The notes below the pieces were generated by a model. That model did not search any database. It saw only the letters and a program-made list of their open reading frames with translations, and was not told the origin of the DNA. From assembly GCA_041396045.1 (NCBI GenBank), contig JAWKZI010000003.1:197798-261797 (forward strand): a stretch of 64,000 nucleotides of DNA, written 5' to 3'. This document shows positions 55,837-64,000 of this stretch, one piece after another. Source of the stretch: SHZI01 sp041396045. GTDB lineage: Bacteria; Pseudomonadota; Gammaproteobacteria; Steroidobacterales; GCA-2729495. Position numbers and translations under genes: made by a program. How positions within the stretch are numbered: position 1 is the first letter of the stretch; the number at the start of each line of letters is the position of its first letter.

Positions 55837-56892
55837 TCAAGCGAAGTGAATCTGCGCCTCCAGGTTCGATCGTGAGTCCGCGTTTGCCAACGCCTCCTCC
55901 ATCGATACCTTCCCGCTCTTGTAAAGCTGCAGCAGTGACTGATCAAAGGTCTGCATGCCCTGTTCCGTGCTTTCCACGAACGATTCCTTGACCTTGCTGA
56001 CGTCGCCCCGCTGGATCAGTTCGGCCAGACGTGGTGTGTTCAGCATGATCTCGACCGCCGCGACCCGCTGGCCGTCCATGCCTCTCACCAGCCGCTGCGA
56101 AATAATTGCCCGCAGATACTGCGACAGATCCATGTAGACCTGGCCGTGCTGATCCTCCGGAAACAGGTTGATGATCCGGTCCAGGGTTTCAGGGGCATTG
56201 TTCGAATGCAGGGTCGCGACAGACAGGTGACCGGTACCGGCAAGGTCAATCGTGGCCTGCATCGTCTCCCGGTCACGCACCTCGCCCACCAGAATCACAT
56301 CAGGTGCCTCGCGCATCGCGCTCTTCAGTGCACGTGCGTACGATTTGGTATCTACACCAACTTCCCGCTGATTGACAATCGATTTCTTGTTTGAGTGCAG
56401 GAACTCGATCGGATCCTCGATCGTAATGATGTGTGAGGCAGTTTTCTCGTTTCGGTAGTTGATCATCCCGGCCAGTGTCGTTGACTTGCCCGAGCCGGTG
56501 GCACCCACCATCAGCAACAGACCTCGCCGGAACATCACCAGATCCTTGAGAATCGGCGGCATGCCCAGGTCGTCCAGATCCGGCAGATCGTGCGTGATGT
56601 AGCGCATTACCAGCGCTACATTGCCGCGCTGGTGGAAGATATTGACGCGGAAGCGGCCGAGGCCCGGCTTGGAGATCGCAAAGTCGATTTCCAGCTCCCG
56701 GTTGAATTCCTCAAGCTGCTCACCAGTCATGACTTCCATGGCAGCCTGGCGAACCATCTGCGGTGTCAGTTCCAGCTTGTTGACCGGAATAATCTTGCCG
56801 TCAATCTTGATCTTGACCGGCGCAAAGCAGGTCAGAAACAGGTCAGATGCCCGTTTCTCAACCATCAAATTGAACAGTGGTTGTACGTTCAT
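55837..56892 (-). CDS. Second PilU-like type IV pilus retraction ATPase
   Basis: A 351-residue PilT-family hexameric ATPase: FRVNIFHQRGNVALVMRYI, Walker A GATGSGKSTTLAGMINYRNE, Asp box IIITIEDPIEFLHSNKKSIVNQREVG-like region (DPIEFLHSNKKSIVNQ), EAPDVILVGEVRDRETMQATI (Walker B Glu) and His box ATLHSNNAPETLDRIINLFP. It ends with GMQTFDQSLLQLYKSGKVS. Closest in motifs to PilU rather than PilT. It lies 9 bases after the pilU gene, in one transcript with it. Convergent with the peptidase gene. Confidence 0.88.
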   Translation of the reverse strand: MNVQPLFNLMVEKRASDLFLTCFAPVKIKIDGKIIPVNKLELTPQMVRQAAMEVMTGEQLEEFNRELEIDFAISKPGLGRFRVNIFHQRGNVALVMRYITHDLPDLDDLGMPPILKDLVMFRRGLLLMVGATGSGKSTTLAGMINYRNEKTASHIITIEDPIEFLHSNKKSIVNQREVGVDTKSYARALKSAMREAPDVILVGEVRDRETMQATIDLAGTGHLSVATLHSNNAPETLDRIINLFPEDQHGQVYMDLSQYLRAIISQRLVRGMDGQRVAAVEIMLNTPRLAELIQRGDVSKVKESFVESTEQGMQTFDQSLLQLYKSGKVSMEEALANADSRSNLEAQIHFA

Positions 56893-56901
56893 GTCAGCCG
56901 C

Positions 56902-58062
56902 CTAGTACAGCGCCGCCTTCTTTTCTTCGTCCATGACCGTCAGGTCGCCGGCATCATCGGCTGCGACACTCTGGTCGCGCTTGCTCTCCAGCTTGACGCG
57001 CAACCGCAGCTCATTCTTGGAGTCGGCATTACGCATGGCCTCTTCGTACGAGATCTTGCCGTGCTCATAGAGCTGGAACAGATCCTGATCAAAGGTCTGC
57101 ATACCCAGGCGCGTTGACTTGGCCATGATCTCCTTGATACGGGTAACGTCGCCCTTGAAGATGAGATCCGATATCAGCGGCGACTGCAGCATCACTTCCA
57201 TGGCAGCAATACGGCCAACGCCGGTTTCGCGCGGGATAAGCCGCTGCGAGATCAGGGCCTTGATATTCAACGACATGTCCATCAGCAACTGATTGCGCTT
57301 TTCCTCGGGGAAAAAGTTGATGATGCGATCCAGCGCCTGGTTGGCACTGTTGGCATGCAAGGTAGCCAGACACAGGTGACCGGTCTCGGCGAACTGGATG
57401 CCGTACTCCATCGTATCGCGATCACGGATCTCGCCAATCATGATGACGTCAGGCGCCTGACGCAGGGTATTCTTCAGGGCCGAGTGCCAGTTCTCGGTAT
57501 CGACGCCGACCTCCCGCTGGGTTACGACGCAGCGACCATGCGGATGCACGTACTCCACCGGATCTTCTACTGTCACGATATGACCGCGGGTATTCATGTT
57601 CCGGTGGTGAACCATCGCTGCCAGCGTGGTGGATTTACCCGAACCGGTAGCACCGACGACGACTACCAGGCCACGCTTGGTCAGTGAAATCTCCTGCATG
57701 ATCTGCGGCAGTTCGAGTTCATCCAGCGTTGGAATCTTGGTAATGATGCGCCGGAGTACGGCGCCCACCTGGCCCTGCTGGATGAATGCGCTGACCCGGA
57801 AGCGCCCTATGCCCTGCGGGCTGATGGCAAAATTACATTCCTTGCTGGTATCGAAGTCACGAGCCTGGCGGTCGTTCATGATCGATCGAACGATAACGGC
57901 ACTCTGATCAGCAGTCAGCGGCTGCTCCGCTGCCCGGTGGATTTCCCCGTCGATCTTGATCGCAGGTGGAAAACCGGTAGTGATGAAGAGGTCGGACCCG
58001 TTCTTGTCCACCATTTTCTTCAAGAGGCCCTGAATCAGCTTGGTTGCCTGGTCACGTTCCAT
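56902..58062 (-). CDS. pilU: Type IV pilus retraction ATPase PilU
   Basis: A 386-residue PilT-family ATPase: GSDLFITTGFPPAIKIDGEI, CNFAISPQGIGRFRVSAFIQQG, Walker A VGATGSGKSTTLAAMVHHRN, DPVEYVHPHGRCVVTQREVG, APDVIMIGEIRDRDTMEYGI, LATLHANSANQALDRIINFFP. The C-terminal extension after QLYEHGKISYEEAM is longer than PilT and typical of PilU (P. aeruginosa PilU about 382 residues). It assists PilT in pulling the pilus back. Between a second PilU-like gene and pilT. Confidence 0.92.
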   Translation of the reverse strand: MERDQATKLIQGLLKKMVDKNGSDLFITTGFPPAIKIDGEIHRAAEQPLTADQSAVIVRSIMNDRQARDFDTSKECNFAISPQGIGRFRVSAFIQQGQVGAVLRRIITKIPTLDELELPQIMQEISLTKRGLVVVVGATGSGKSTTLAAMVHHRNMNTRGHIVTVEDPVEYVHPHGRCVVTQREVGVDTENWHSALKNTLRQAPDVIMIGEIRDRDTMEYGIQFAETGHLCLATLHANSANQALDRIINFFPEEKRNQLLMDMSLNIKALISQRLIPRETGVGRIAAMEVMLQSPLISDLIFKGDVTRIKEIMAKSTRLGMQTFDQDLFQLYEHGKISYEEAMRNADSKNELRLRVKLESKRDQSVAADDAGDLTVMDEEKKAALY

Positions 58063-58097
58063 ATGATCGTCTCCCGGAGACCTGGGTCCCCGCAGTA

Positions 58098-59107
58098 CTA
58101 GAAATTGTCTTTGTTCTGGGCCTTGAACCGGGCTTCTTCCTTGGTGATCACGCCCTTGGACAGAAGCTCATGCAGGCATTGGTCCAGGGTTTGCGTATTT
58201 CCCCCTCGGCGCAGTCTGGATGGCGAATACATCTGCTGGCTTAACCACTCGCGGATCGGTTCCAGATGGCCAGCGTCTGATGTGATTTCCTGCGCCGCAA
58301 CGCGCCCGCCATAGCCGCTTCATCTGGCGCTTGCCAGGAAATAACTGCAGGGATTCCGACAACATAGCCCGCACCATCTCCTTTTCCTGTGCCGGAAACA
58401 CGTCATTGATTCGGTCCATGGTTTGTCGCCGAACTGGTGTGCAGCGTGCCAGAACACCAGATGGCCGGTTTCGGCCGCTGTTCGTCACCAGCGGATGGTT
58501 TCAGATCTCCGCATCTCGCCGACCAAGAATGACGTCCGGATAGCCGCACGCAGTGCAGACCGCAAGGCTTCATGAAGCCAAGTGTATTACTGTGCACTTC
58601 GCTGGTTGATCCATGGCGACCGCTTTGCTGTTGAGCGAACTCGATTGGATCCTCAATCGTGAGGATGTGATCCGGGCTTGTCGTTGATATGGTGTTACTG
58701 GCCGCTGGCGTGGATTTGCAGACCACGTAGGGCCGGTGATAACCACGATGCCTCGTGGATACGTCGAGATGTCACGGAAAATCGCCGGGGCCTTGAGATC
58801 TTCCAGAGGTCTGGATGATCGACGGAGATAGTACGGAACACAGCGCCCGCGCCGCGCTCATCTGGTTATAGGCATTGACCGGAAGCGAATAGCTTGAAGA
58901 TCGAAGAAATCGGTTTCGAGCTCTTAAAATCCTTGCGCGCGCTGTCGTTCATGATAATGTCAGATCGTCGCAGACATCCTTGTGTGCTCGCCGAGGCATG
59001 TTGACTTGCTGACCGTCCGCCATCACGCAGGATCGTCTTCCGCGGACAGGTGCAAGTCAGATGCCTTGCTCTTGACGGCAAAGGCCGAGTAGTTGCGCTA
59101 TATCGAC
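58098..59107 (-). CDS. pilT: Type IV pilus retraction ATPase PilT (heavily frame-broken)
   Basis: PilT read in fragments on the minus strand: VKSKASDLHLSA near 59080, IEDPIEFAQQQS and NTLGF near 58640-58570, EMVRAMLSESLQL near 58370, AIQTA near 58215 and the PilT C-terminus TQTLDQCLHELLSKGVITKE, finishing KAQNKDNF at 58098. The order and approximate span (~1010 bases; PilT is normally ~1035) match a complete PilT, and the location divergent from yggS is that of pilT in P. aeruginosa. The small indels are scattered throughout, also in the neighbouring yggS and proC, which favours an error-rich stretch of sequence over true loss. Confidence 0.8.
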
Positions 59108-59195
59108 AGCCGGCCACAACTTACAGCGGTGCGCGGTTTCCATAACCGAATCCAGCGGTGAACATGGTACAACCGTGCCTGCCGGTGTGGTCGTG

Positions 59196-59928
59196 ATGGG
59201 AATCACGGATCATCTAAGCCGAAATTCGTGGCCGGATCGCGCGTGCGGAAGCACAGTCTGCCCGTGCGGGCGATCCGCAGGACGAGCTGGTGCCTTGCCG
59301 TGGCGGTGCCAGCGCGCCCGCCGATGCTCCAGCGCCCCCGGAATACGCTCGTGGGTGCCAGCAAAGGCCAGCCAGCCGCAGCTGTCGTAAGGCCCCGCAG
59401 CCGGAGTTGCGCGACTACGGCGAGAACATGTGCAGGAAGCATTACCAGATTGCTGCTGTTGGCCTGGGCGTGATGCCGGCGGTACCATCGGACGGATACA
59501 GTCAAACAAGACCCGTGAGGTCGCCACCCACTTTGCCTGGGCCCAAACTGTGACGTCGGCCCGGATCGCCCGTCGATTATCGGATCACCAGCCCCGCTTC
59601 GGCGATCCGCTGCGGGTATGCATCAGATTGCGCTGACATTCTGAACGTGGAGGATGTCCGCAGGATGAAGTTGTGGACCTGGCCGCTTATATTGCCAGCC
59701 TGCCGCCTGAAGCTGCGCGGCCCTCATCGTTATTGCCGGCCGAGGGGCTGGAGCCTGATGCCTTGCGCGTGGAATATCGTGCTGCTGCGACACTGCTGGA
59801 ACAGCTGAACGGCCACAGGCATGCGCTGGACACACTGTCGATGGGTATGTCGGGCGATTTCGAGCTGGCTATTGCAGGAGGCAGCACCATGGTGCGCGTG
59901 GGTACGGCATTGATCGGACCACGAGTGA
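59196..59928 (+). CDS. yggS: YggS-family PLP homeostasis protein (frame-broken)
   Basis: PLP-binding protein read in pieces: MGITDHLSR at the start, DELVPCRGGAS region, DYGENM and YQIAAVG fragments, IGRIQSNKTREVATHFAWAQ in another frame, then DTLSMGMSGDFELAIAGGST and MVRVGTALIGPR at the 3' end. These are the hallmarks of YggS (GENY...E, IGxxQSNK, LSMGMSxDxE, RVGTAIFG). Stop near 59928. The breaks are single-base slips, as in pilT next door. Divergent from pilT and followed at ~20 bases by proC, the usual pilT | yggS-proC-yggT layout. Confidence 0.85.
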
Positions 59929-59948
59929 AACAACGAGAAGGCCAACTG

Positions 59949-60829
59949 ATGAGTTTTCAAAGACCTGACTATAGGGCTGATTGGCAGCGGCAACATGTCC
60001 CGCGCCCTGGTGCGCGGACTACTGCAGGCGGGCCACCCGGCCAGCCGCCTCCATGTCGCTGACCCTGACCCTGCTCGCTTGAACGGCTGAAGACGGTGGA
60101 TTCAGCATCACCGCGCATGGCAACAACAAGGACGTAGGCGCGCTGGCCGATGTTCTGGTGCTGGCGGTCAAGCCGCAGTTGATGTCCACGGTGTCACTGG
60201 CACTTGCCACTGCATCCCGGCACCCCGGACAACTTGTGCTCTCGGTGGCCGCGGGAGTCACCTTGTCCTCCCTGCAAGGCTGGTTCGGCCCGGACACGGC
60301 AATAGTCCGCGTGATGCCCAATCAACCGGCAACCATCGGTGCCGGCGTCTCCGCGCTCGTCGCTGTCCCTGCCGTCACGCCGCGTGATCGTGATTTCGCC
60401 ATGTATGTTGCTGCCTCGACGGGCCAGGCACTGTGGCTGGCCGAAGAATCGCAAATGGATGCTGTCACCGCAGTTTCCGGCAGTGGGCCGGCCTACTTCT
60501 ATCTGTTGATGGAGCACATGGAACGAGCGGCTGTTGATTTGGGGTTACCACGGGATCTCGCAGCTGTCCTGACCCGTGAAACTGCGCTGGGGGCCGCGCG
60601 CGTGGTCGTCGAAGGCAAGGCCGACCCCGCGCAGCTTCGAGCTGTTGTAACCTCGCCCGGAGGCACAACCGCGGCGGCATTGCAGGTGTTTGAGGCGGCG
60701 CACCTGAATGCCATCGTCAGTACCGCCCTGACTGCTGCCCGCGACCGGTCTGTTGAACTTGGGCAGGCCGTGCCCAACCAGCCCTTCGCCAACCAGTCAG
60801 GCTCAACCAGTCCGCCCCAGCCAGACTGA
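59949..60829 (+). CDS. proC: Pyrroline-5-carboxylate reductase (frame-broken N-terminus)
   Basis: The last step of proline synthesis, reducing pyrroline-5-carboxylate with NAD(P)H. The N-terminus reads IGLIGSGNMSRALVRGLLQAG (Rossmann GxGxxA-type) in one frame, then switches frames near 60080 into GFSITAHGNNKDVGALADVL and on without a break: LAVKPQLMSTVSLALATAS, VRVMPNQPATIGAGVSALV, DAVTAVSGSGPAYFYLLMEHM and ALGAARVVVEGKADPAQLR with TSPGGTT. The C-terminal ~225 residues are clean. The two early slips are probably sequencing errors at the edge of the 58.1-60.1 kb bad patch. Confidence 0.9.
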
Positions 60830-60872
60830 TCATCGACACTACGGACATCTGACCCCAGGAGTGGCCGACCCC

Positions 60873-61448
60873 ATGCCGAACGCCCTGCTATTCATCCTGA
60901 AAACACTGTTTGATCTGTATGTACTTACGTTCGTGCTGAGGCTGTTTATCCAGTGGACTACCGTGGACAAACGTAATCCACTGATCCAGTTCATTCTGCG
61001 CATCACGAATCCACTGGTTATACCGCTGCGCCGGATCCTGCCGCCGGCAGGCCGAATCGATACCGCAACAGTGGTAGCGCTGTTCGGATTGCAGATTGCC
61101 GGGACCGCGATTCTTTTGCACTTCGGCTGCATTGGCGAGCCGGCTCTCTGGCAGGTTCTCACGCGCGCCGGCCTGGACATTGTGCAACTTGTTTTCAGTA
61201 TTTTTACCTGGTCAATCATCATTTATGTGGTCTTAAGCTGGGTCAGCCCGGGTGGTTACAATCCGGCCACGGCCCTGATTGCGGCTATTGTCGAACCTGT
61301 GCTGGCACCGTTTCGCCGGTTGATTCCACCGATAGCGGGAATTGACCTGTCACCATTGTTTGCACTGATCGGCCTGCAGGCATTGGCCATGCTGCTGCCA
61401 GCCGATCGCGTACTGGTCAGCCTCGTTTGCACTGCATTGGTCCGCTGA
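60873..61448 (+). CDS. yggT: YggT-family membrane protein
   Basis: A 191-residue protein with two copies of the YGGT module: LFDLYVLTFVLRLFIQW, RNPLIQFILRITNPLVIPLRRILPP and then FTWSIIIYVVLSWVSPGG, IVEPVLAPFRRLIPPIAGIDLSPL. Role unclear; in several bacteria it affects osmotic or division functions. ATG 60873 with AGGAG about ten bases upstream; GTG 60861 also possible. Downstream of proC, as in P. aeruginosa. Confidence 0.9.
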   Translation: MPNALLFILKTLFDLYVLTFVLRLFIQWTTVDKRNPLIQFILRITNPLVIPLRRILPPAGRIDTATVVALFGLQIAGTAILLHFGCIGEPALWQVLTRAGLDIVQLVFSIFTWSIIIYVVLSWVSPGGYNPATALIAAIVEPVLAPFRRLIPPIAGIDLSPLFALIGLQALAMLLPADRVLVSLVCTALVR

Positions 61449-61528
61449 GTGCCACCGGACCAAGTGTTCTGGCGCCGGCTCAGGGTTTATAGTTTGCCCA
61501 GCTTTGGGTTCAGGGATATCTTCTCATC

Positions 61529-62044
61529 ATGAATTACGCGCCAAACGTTGCTCGCCTGGTCATCGGTATGGTCCTCGCGCCAATTCTGCTCGGCGGCCTG
61601 CTAACAGGCTGCGACCGGAATGCGACCCCACCGGCTGGCCAGGTTACCGCGCCGGCACCGGAGGGCACCACGGTAAGCTCCCGTGACTTCGGCGACTATG
61701 TGATGCATTTCAATGCACTGCGCACCAACGAGCTGACGCCGGATATAGCCCGAAACTATGGCATCGTGCGCAGTACCAATCGCGTACTCCTGAACGTATC
61801 AATCATTCACAAGGTAGAAGGCACCCCGGGTGTGCCGGTAACTGCCAATGTGACCGCGCAGGCGGTCAACCTGAATGGTCAGCTCAAAGACCTCAGCCTG
61901 CGGGAAGTTCGTGAGGGCGACGCCATCTATTACATCGGCGATGTACTGGTGGGCGATACCGAAACCCTGACCTTCACGATTGACGCCATTCCCGCCGATC
62001 AAACCAGGCGGCTGTCCGTCAAGTTTCAGCGGGATTTTTCCTGA
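61529..62044 (+). CDS. DUF4426 lipoprotein
   Basis: A 171-residue exported protein: leader ARLVIGMVLAPILLGGLLTGC with lipobox LLTGC (Cys28), then the DUF4426 domain: GDYVMHFNALRTNELTPDIARNYGIVRS, NRVLLNVSIIHK, PVTANVTAQAVNLNGQLKDL, DAIYYIGDVLVGDTETLTFTIDA. Proteins of this family are periplasmic and of unknown function and lie near yggT in many Gammaproteobacteria. Its 3' end overlaps the convergent TerB-like gene by 26 bases. Confidence 0.82.
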   Translation: MNYAPNVARLVIGMVLAPILLGGLLTGCDRNATPPAGQVTAPAPEGTTVSSRDFGDYVMHFNALRTNELTPDIARNYGIVRSTNRVLLNVSIIHKVEGTPGVPVTANVTAQAVNLNGQLKDLSLREVREGDAIYYIGDVLVGDTETLTFTIDAIPADQTRRLSVKFQRDFS

Positions 62045-62495
62045 GGCTGGCATCGTGCCTCAGGCGTATGACATCGCCACGACTCACGTACAGCAAGTCC
62101 GCGATCTTGCCGATCATGTAGTCCTCGTACTTGTCGAGACGCCGGTCTTCAAGCGCAACGTCCCATAGCATTCCGACAATCTTCAGTTTGTCCGCATAGG
62201 ACAGATTGGTGTGTAGAGGGGCAGTGAACTGGCGCAGCGATACCGCGTCGTCGACTGCTGTGCGAGCATCTGACAGCAATGCTTCTGCGGCCTCAACCTC
62301 CAGACCAAAGTAGCGGGCCAGAAGGCTGGTAATGGCGACATCTTCTGTGGCCTGCTCATCGAAATCGGCACGGGCAATTTCAACTAGCAACGCCGCTACT
62401 GCAACCCGCACCAGGCTCTCCGGATTTGCTGCCACGCTGGCGGTCGACGTCGACCCAGCTACCGTATCCAGAAAGTCACGGAGTCGAGCCAGCAT
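62019..62495 (-). CDS. TerB-like protein
   Basis: A 158-residue all-helical protein: RVAVAALLVEIARADFDEQATEDVAI, ALLSDARTAVDDAVSLRQFTAPLHTNLSY, KLKIVGMLWDVALEDRRLDKYEDYMIGKIADLLYVS. The acidic DEQA and EDRRLDKYED stretches are the metal-binding-like sites of TerB (tellurite-resistance B) domains. The adjacent hydrolase ATG-stop boundary is one base apart, suggesting an operon of hydrolase then TerB-like gene. Role unknown. Confidence 0.82.
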   Translation of the reverse strand: MLARLRDFLDTVAGSTSTASVAANPESLVRVAVAALLVEIARADFDEQATEDVAITSLLARYFGLEVEAAEALLSDARTAVDDAVSLRQFTAPLHTNLSYADKLKIVGMLWDVALEDRRLDKYEDYMIGKIADLLYVSRGDVIRLRHDASLRKNPAET

Positions 62496-63157
62496 CAGGC
62501 GCTTGCCGGCGCGACCACATTGGCCACCACCGTGTCCCGCAACAGGGTTAACCGGCCGTGAAAGAAATGATCAACGTCGGGCAACAGTACGAACGTGGGT
62601 GGCGATTTCAGCGACTTCACCCAGGCTGCCACATCGTCGGCCGCCACCACTTCGTCAGCCGTACCCTGGATCAACAGCCACGGACACTCCGGCAAATCGC
62701 TGCCCAGCAACTCTGACATGCGGGTCACTGCTGGCGCCACGGTGATGAGCTGGCTGCAGGCGCTGGTGCGCGCCGCCCGAATGGCGACCGCCGCACCAAA
62801 GGAAAATCCGGCCAGCCAGAGCTCTCTGTCGGGATAGCGCTCTCTGGCCCACGCCACCACTGCAAGCGCATCGTCAGTTTCACCGATACCATCGGCGTAG
62901 GCTCCGCCGCTGGCGCCAACGCCCCGGAAGTTAAAGCGTATTGCCGGGATCTGCAGGCCGTTCAGCGCCCGGCTGAGCGTATGCACCACCTTGTTGAGCA
63001 TGGTGCCCTGATGCTGCGGGTGCGGGTGGCACACGACGGCAACAGCGGAAGCCTGCGGCCCGGGTGGCGTGTCCAAAAGGGCCTCAATAGGCCCTGCGGG
63101 GCCATTGAGGGTCAGTGCCTCGCGCGGAGGCGGCACCTTTTTACGTTGCGATGTCAT
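62495..63157 (-). CDS. Alpha/beta-hydrolase-fold protein
   Basis: A 220-residue hydrolase resembling the YdeN/dienelactone-like small hydrolases. Seen: AVAVVCHPHPQHQGTMLNKVVHTL, IRFNFRGVGASGGAY, nucleophile Ser in LWLAGFSFGAAVAIRAAR, Asp in LIQGTADEVVAADD and His in DVDHFFHGRL. Cytosolic, substrate unknown. ATG 63157 (MTSQRKKV) is preferred; a longer start at 63190 reads non-conserved residues. Directly followed on the same strand by the TerB-like gene. Confidence 0.85.
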   Translation of the reverse strand: MTSQRKKVPPPREALTLNGPAGPIEALLDTPPGPQASAVAVVCHPHPQHQGTMLNKVVHTLSRALNGLQIPAIRFNFRGVGASGGAYADGIGETDDALAVVAWARERYPDRELWLAGFSFGAAVAIRAARTSACSQLITVAPAVTRMSELLGSDLPECPWLLIQGTADEVVAADDVAAWVKSLKSPPTFVLLPDVDHFFHGRLTLLRDTVVANVVAPASA

Positions 63158-63208
63158 CCAGCAAAGATTAACCGATCGGGATGGCCACATGGCCGACCGA
63201 ACATGCCG

Positions 63209-64000
63209 CTAGCCGAGAAGAACACGGTTCATCCGCTGGACGAAAGCACCGGGATCATCAAGCGGACCCCCTTCGGCGAGGCGGGCCTGGTCGAGAATCA
63301 GACGTGCGAGATCGCCAAAGCGGTCGTCATCGCTTTCATCGGCAAGTCGCCGAAGTAGCGGATGCTCCGGGTTTACTTCCAGAATTGGCGCGGCATCCGG
63401 TACAGCCTGACCCGTGGCCTCCATCAGCTTGCGCATCTGGGCACCCATCTCCTGCTCGCCGATAACCAGGCAGGCGGCGGACTCGCTAAGCCGGCCGGTC
63501 GCGCGGACCTCCTTTACGTCCTCACCCAGAACAGATTTCACGCGCTCCAGCAATGCACTGTGCTGGCTATCCTCCGCTTTGTCGGCAGCCGACGTGTCGG
63601 TGCTCTCACCATCCAGTGTCAGTTCGCCGCGCTTGACGTCGCGGAACTCGTGGCCATCGAATTCACCCAGATGGCCGATCAGCCACTCATCGATTGAATC
63701 GGTGAGCAGCAGAACTTCGATATCTTTCTGCCGGAACACTTCCAGGTGAGGGCTTGAGCGCGCAGCATTGAAGCTGTCGGCTGTCAGGTACCAGATGGTT
63801 TTGCTGTCGCCCTTGAGTCGGCCAAGGTAATCGGCCAGCGACTGGTCGGGCGTCGCTTTGCCGGAGTGCGTCGAGGAAAACCGCAGCAGACCGGCGATCT
63901 TCTCCCGATTGGCGTGATCCTCCGCAGGGCCTTCCTTGAGTACCCGGCCGAACTCCTGCCAGAAGGTCGCATATTTTTCCGGATCGTCCTTCGCCAGCCG
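63209..64000 (-). CDS. htpG: Chaperone HtpG (Hsp90), C-terminal part (cut by window end)
   Basis: The frame is open through base 64000 and ends at 63209, giving the last ~263 residues. Readable blocks: KYATFWQEFGRVLKEGPAED and KIAGLLRFSSTHSG (middle domain), SKTIWYLTADSFNAARSSPH, LEVFRQKDIEVLLLTDSIDE, then the C-terminal dimerisation region with ACLVIGEQEMGAQMRKLMEA and NPEHPLLRRLADE. It is an ATP-dependent chaperone. It ends 51 bases before the hydrolase gene begins on the same strand. Confidence 0.95.
   Translation of the reverse strand, partial: RLAKDDPEKYATFWQEFGRVLKEGPAEDHANREKIAGLLRFSSTHSGKATPDQSLADYLGRLKGDSKTIWYLTADSFNAARSSPHLEVFRQKDIEVLLLTDSIDEWLIGHLGEFDGHEFRDVKRGELTLDGESTDTSAADKAEDSQHSALLERVKSVLGEDVKEVRATGRLSESAACLVIGEQEMGAQMRKLMEATGQAVPDAAPILEVNPEHPLLRRLADESDDDRFGDLARLILDQARLAEGGPLDDPGAFVQRMNRVLLG

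Noticed and set aside
58098..60100. True pseudogene block of pilT, yggS and proC
   Set aside because: Three adjacent conserved genes with scattered single-base slips, sharply bounded by clean sequence, fit sequencing error better than gene decay; kept as frame-broken genes.
1..64000. tRNA, rRNA, insertion sequences, prophage and attachment sites
   Set aside because: Looked for by eye on both strands; no cloverleaf-like tRNA ends, transposase motifs, integrase or terminal repeats were seen.

Overview
The window is a chromosomal segment of a moderately high-GC Gammaproteobacterium. The right half keeps the gene neighbourhood known from Pseudomonas aeruginosa and relatives: chpA-pilJ-pilI-pilH-pilG, gshB, a TonB-family gene, yqgE, ruvX, then pilU/pilT divergent from yggS-proC-yggT. 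Genus cannot be fixed from the sequence. PEP-CTERM-like and GlyGly-CTERM-like sorting tails, several TonB systems and peptide/TonB receptor remnants point to a free-living, surface-active heterotroph. No tRNA, rRNA, IS element, prophage or CRISPR array was seen.

Layout. 1-8.2 kb: the 3' part of an OmpA-domain envelope protein, two inverted paralogous secreted proteins with different C-terminal sorting tails, a heavily frame-broken TonB-dependent receptor with a plug relic of another in front of it, and a small outer-membrane barrel. 8.2-12.4 kb: alpha/beta hydrolase, glyoxalase I, diguanylate cyclase and small envelope proteins. 12.7-17.9 kb: tonB-exbB-exbD-exbD operon ending in two paralogous TPR proteins. 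17.9-24.3 kb: gamma-glutamyl-putrescine catabolic operon (puuD-puuA-aminotransferase-puuB) divergent from an MFS transporter. 24.3-25.9 kb: dmeRF-type metal sensor/exporter pair with a candidate operator. 27.5-33.4 kb: fructose-bisphosphatase, then a cobalamin riboswitch, BtuB-type receptor, cobalamin adenosyltransferase, an Nei-like protein without its catalytic N-terminus, and BtuF. 33.4-36 kb: ampDE and rsmE. 36-46.3 kb: the Pil-Chp chemosensory operon controlling type IV pili. 46.5-52.1 kb: gshB, apbE, tonB-like, yqgE, ruvX, pyrK-like, sirB-like. 52.3-55.7 kb: an M1/M28/PDZ multi-domain peptidase. 55.8-59.1 kb: three type IV pilus retraction ATPases (pilT, pilU and a second pilU-like). 59.2-64 kb: yggS, proC, yggT, DUF4426, TerB-like, hydrolase and the 3' part of htpG.

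Much of the window serves two functions: twitching motility (chemosensory array, three retraction motors and a TonB3-like protein) and TonB-driven uptake (a dedicated energiser operon, a B12 receptor under riboswitch control, and a second broken receptor).

Quality caveat: at least eight conserved genes are broken by what look like single-base homopolymer length errors, and two patches (about 2.3-5.4 kb and 58.1-60.1 kb) are densely broken. Most 'pseudogenes' here are therefore likely draft-sequence artefacts rather than biological decay. The most unusual non-coding signal is a pair of very long intergenic dyads (35.86-35.92 kb and 55.74-55.82 kb) that share loop sequence and show paired, base-pair-preserving differences in their arms.
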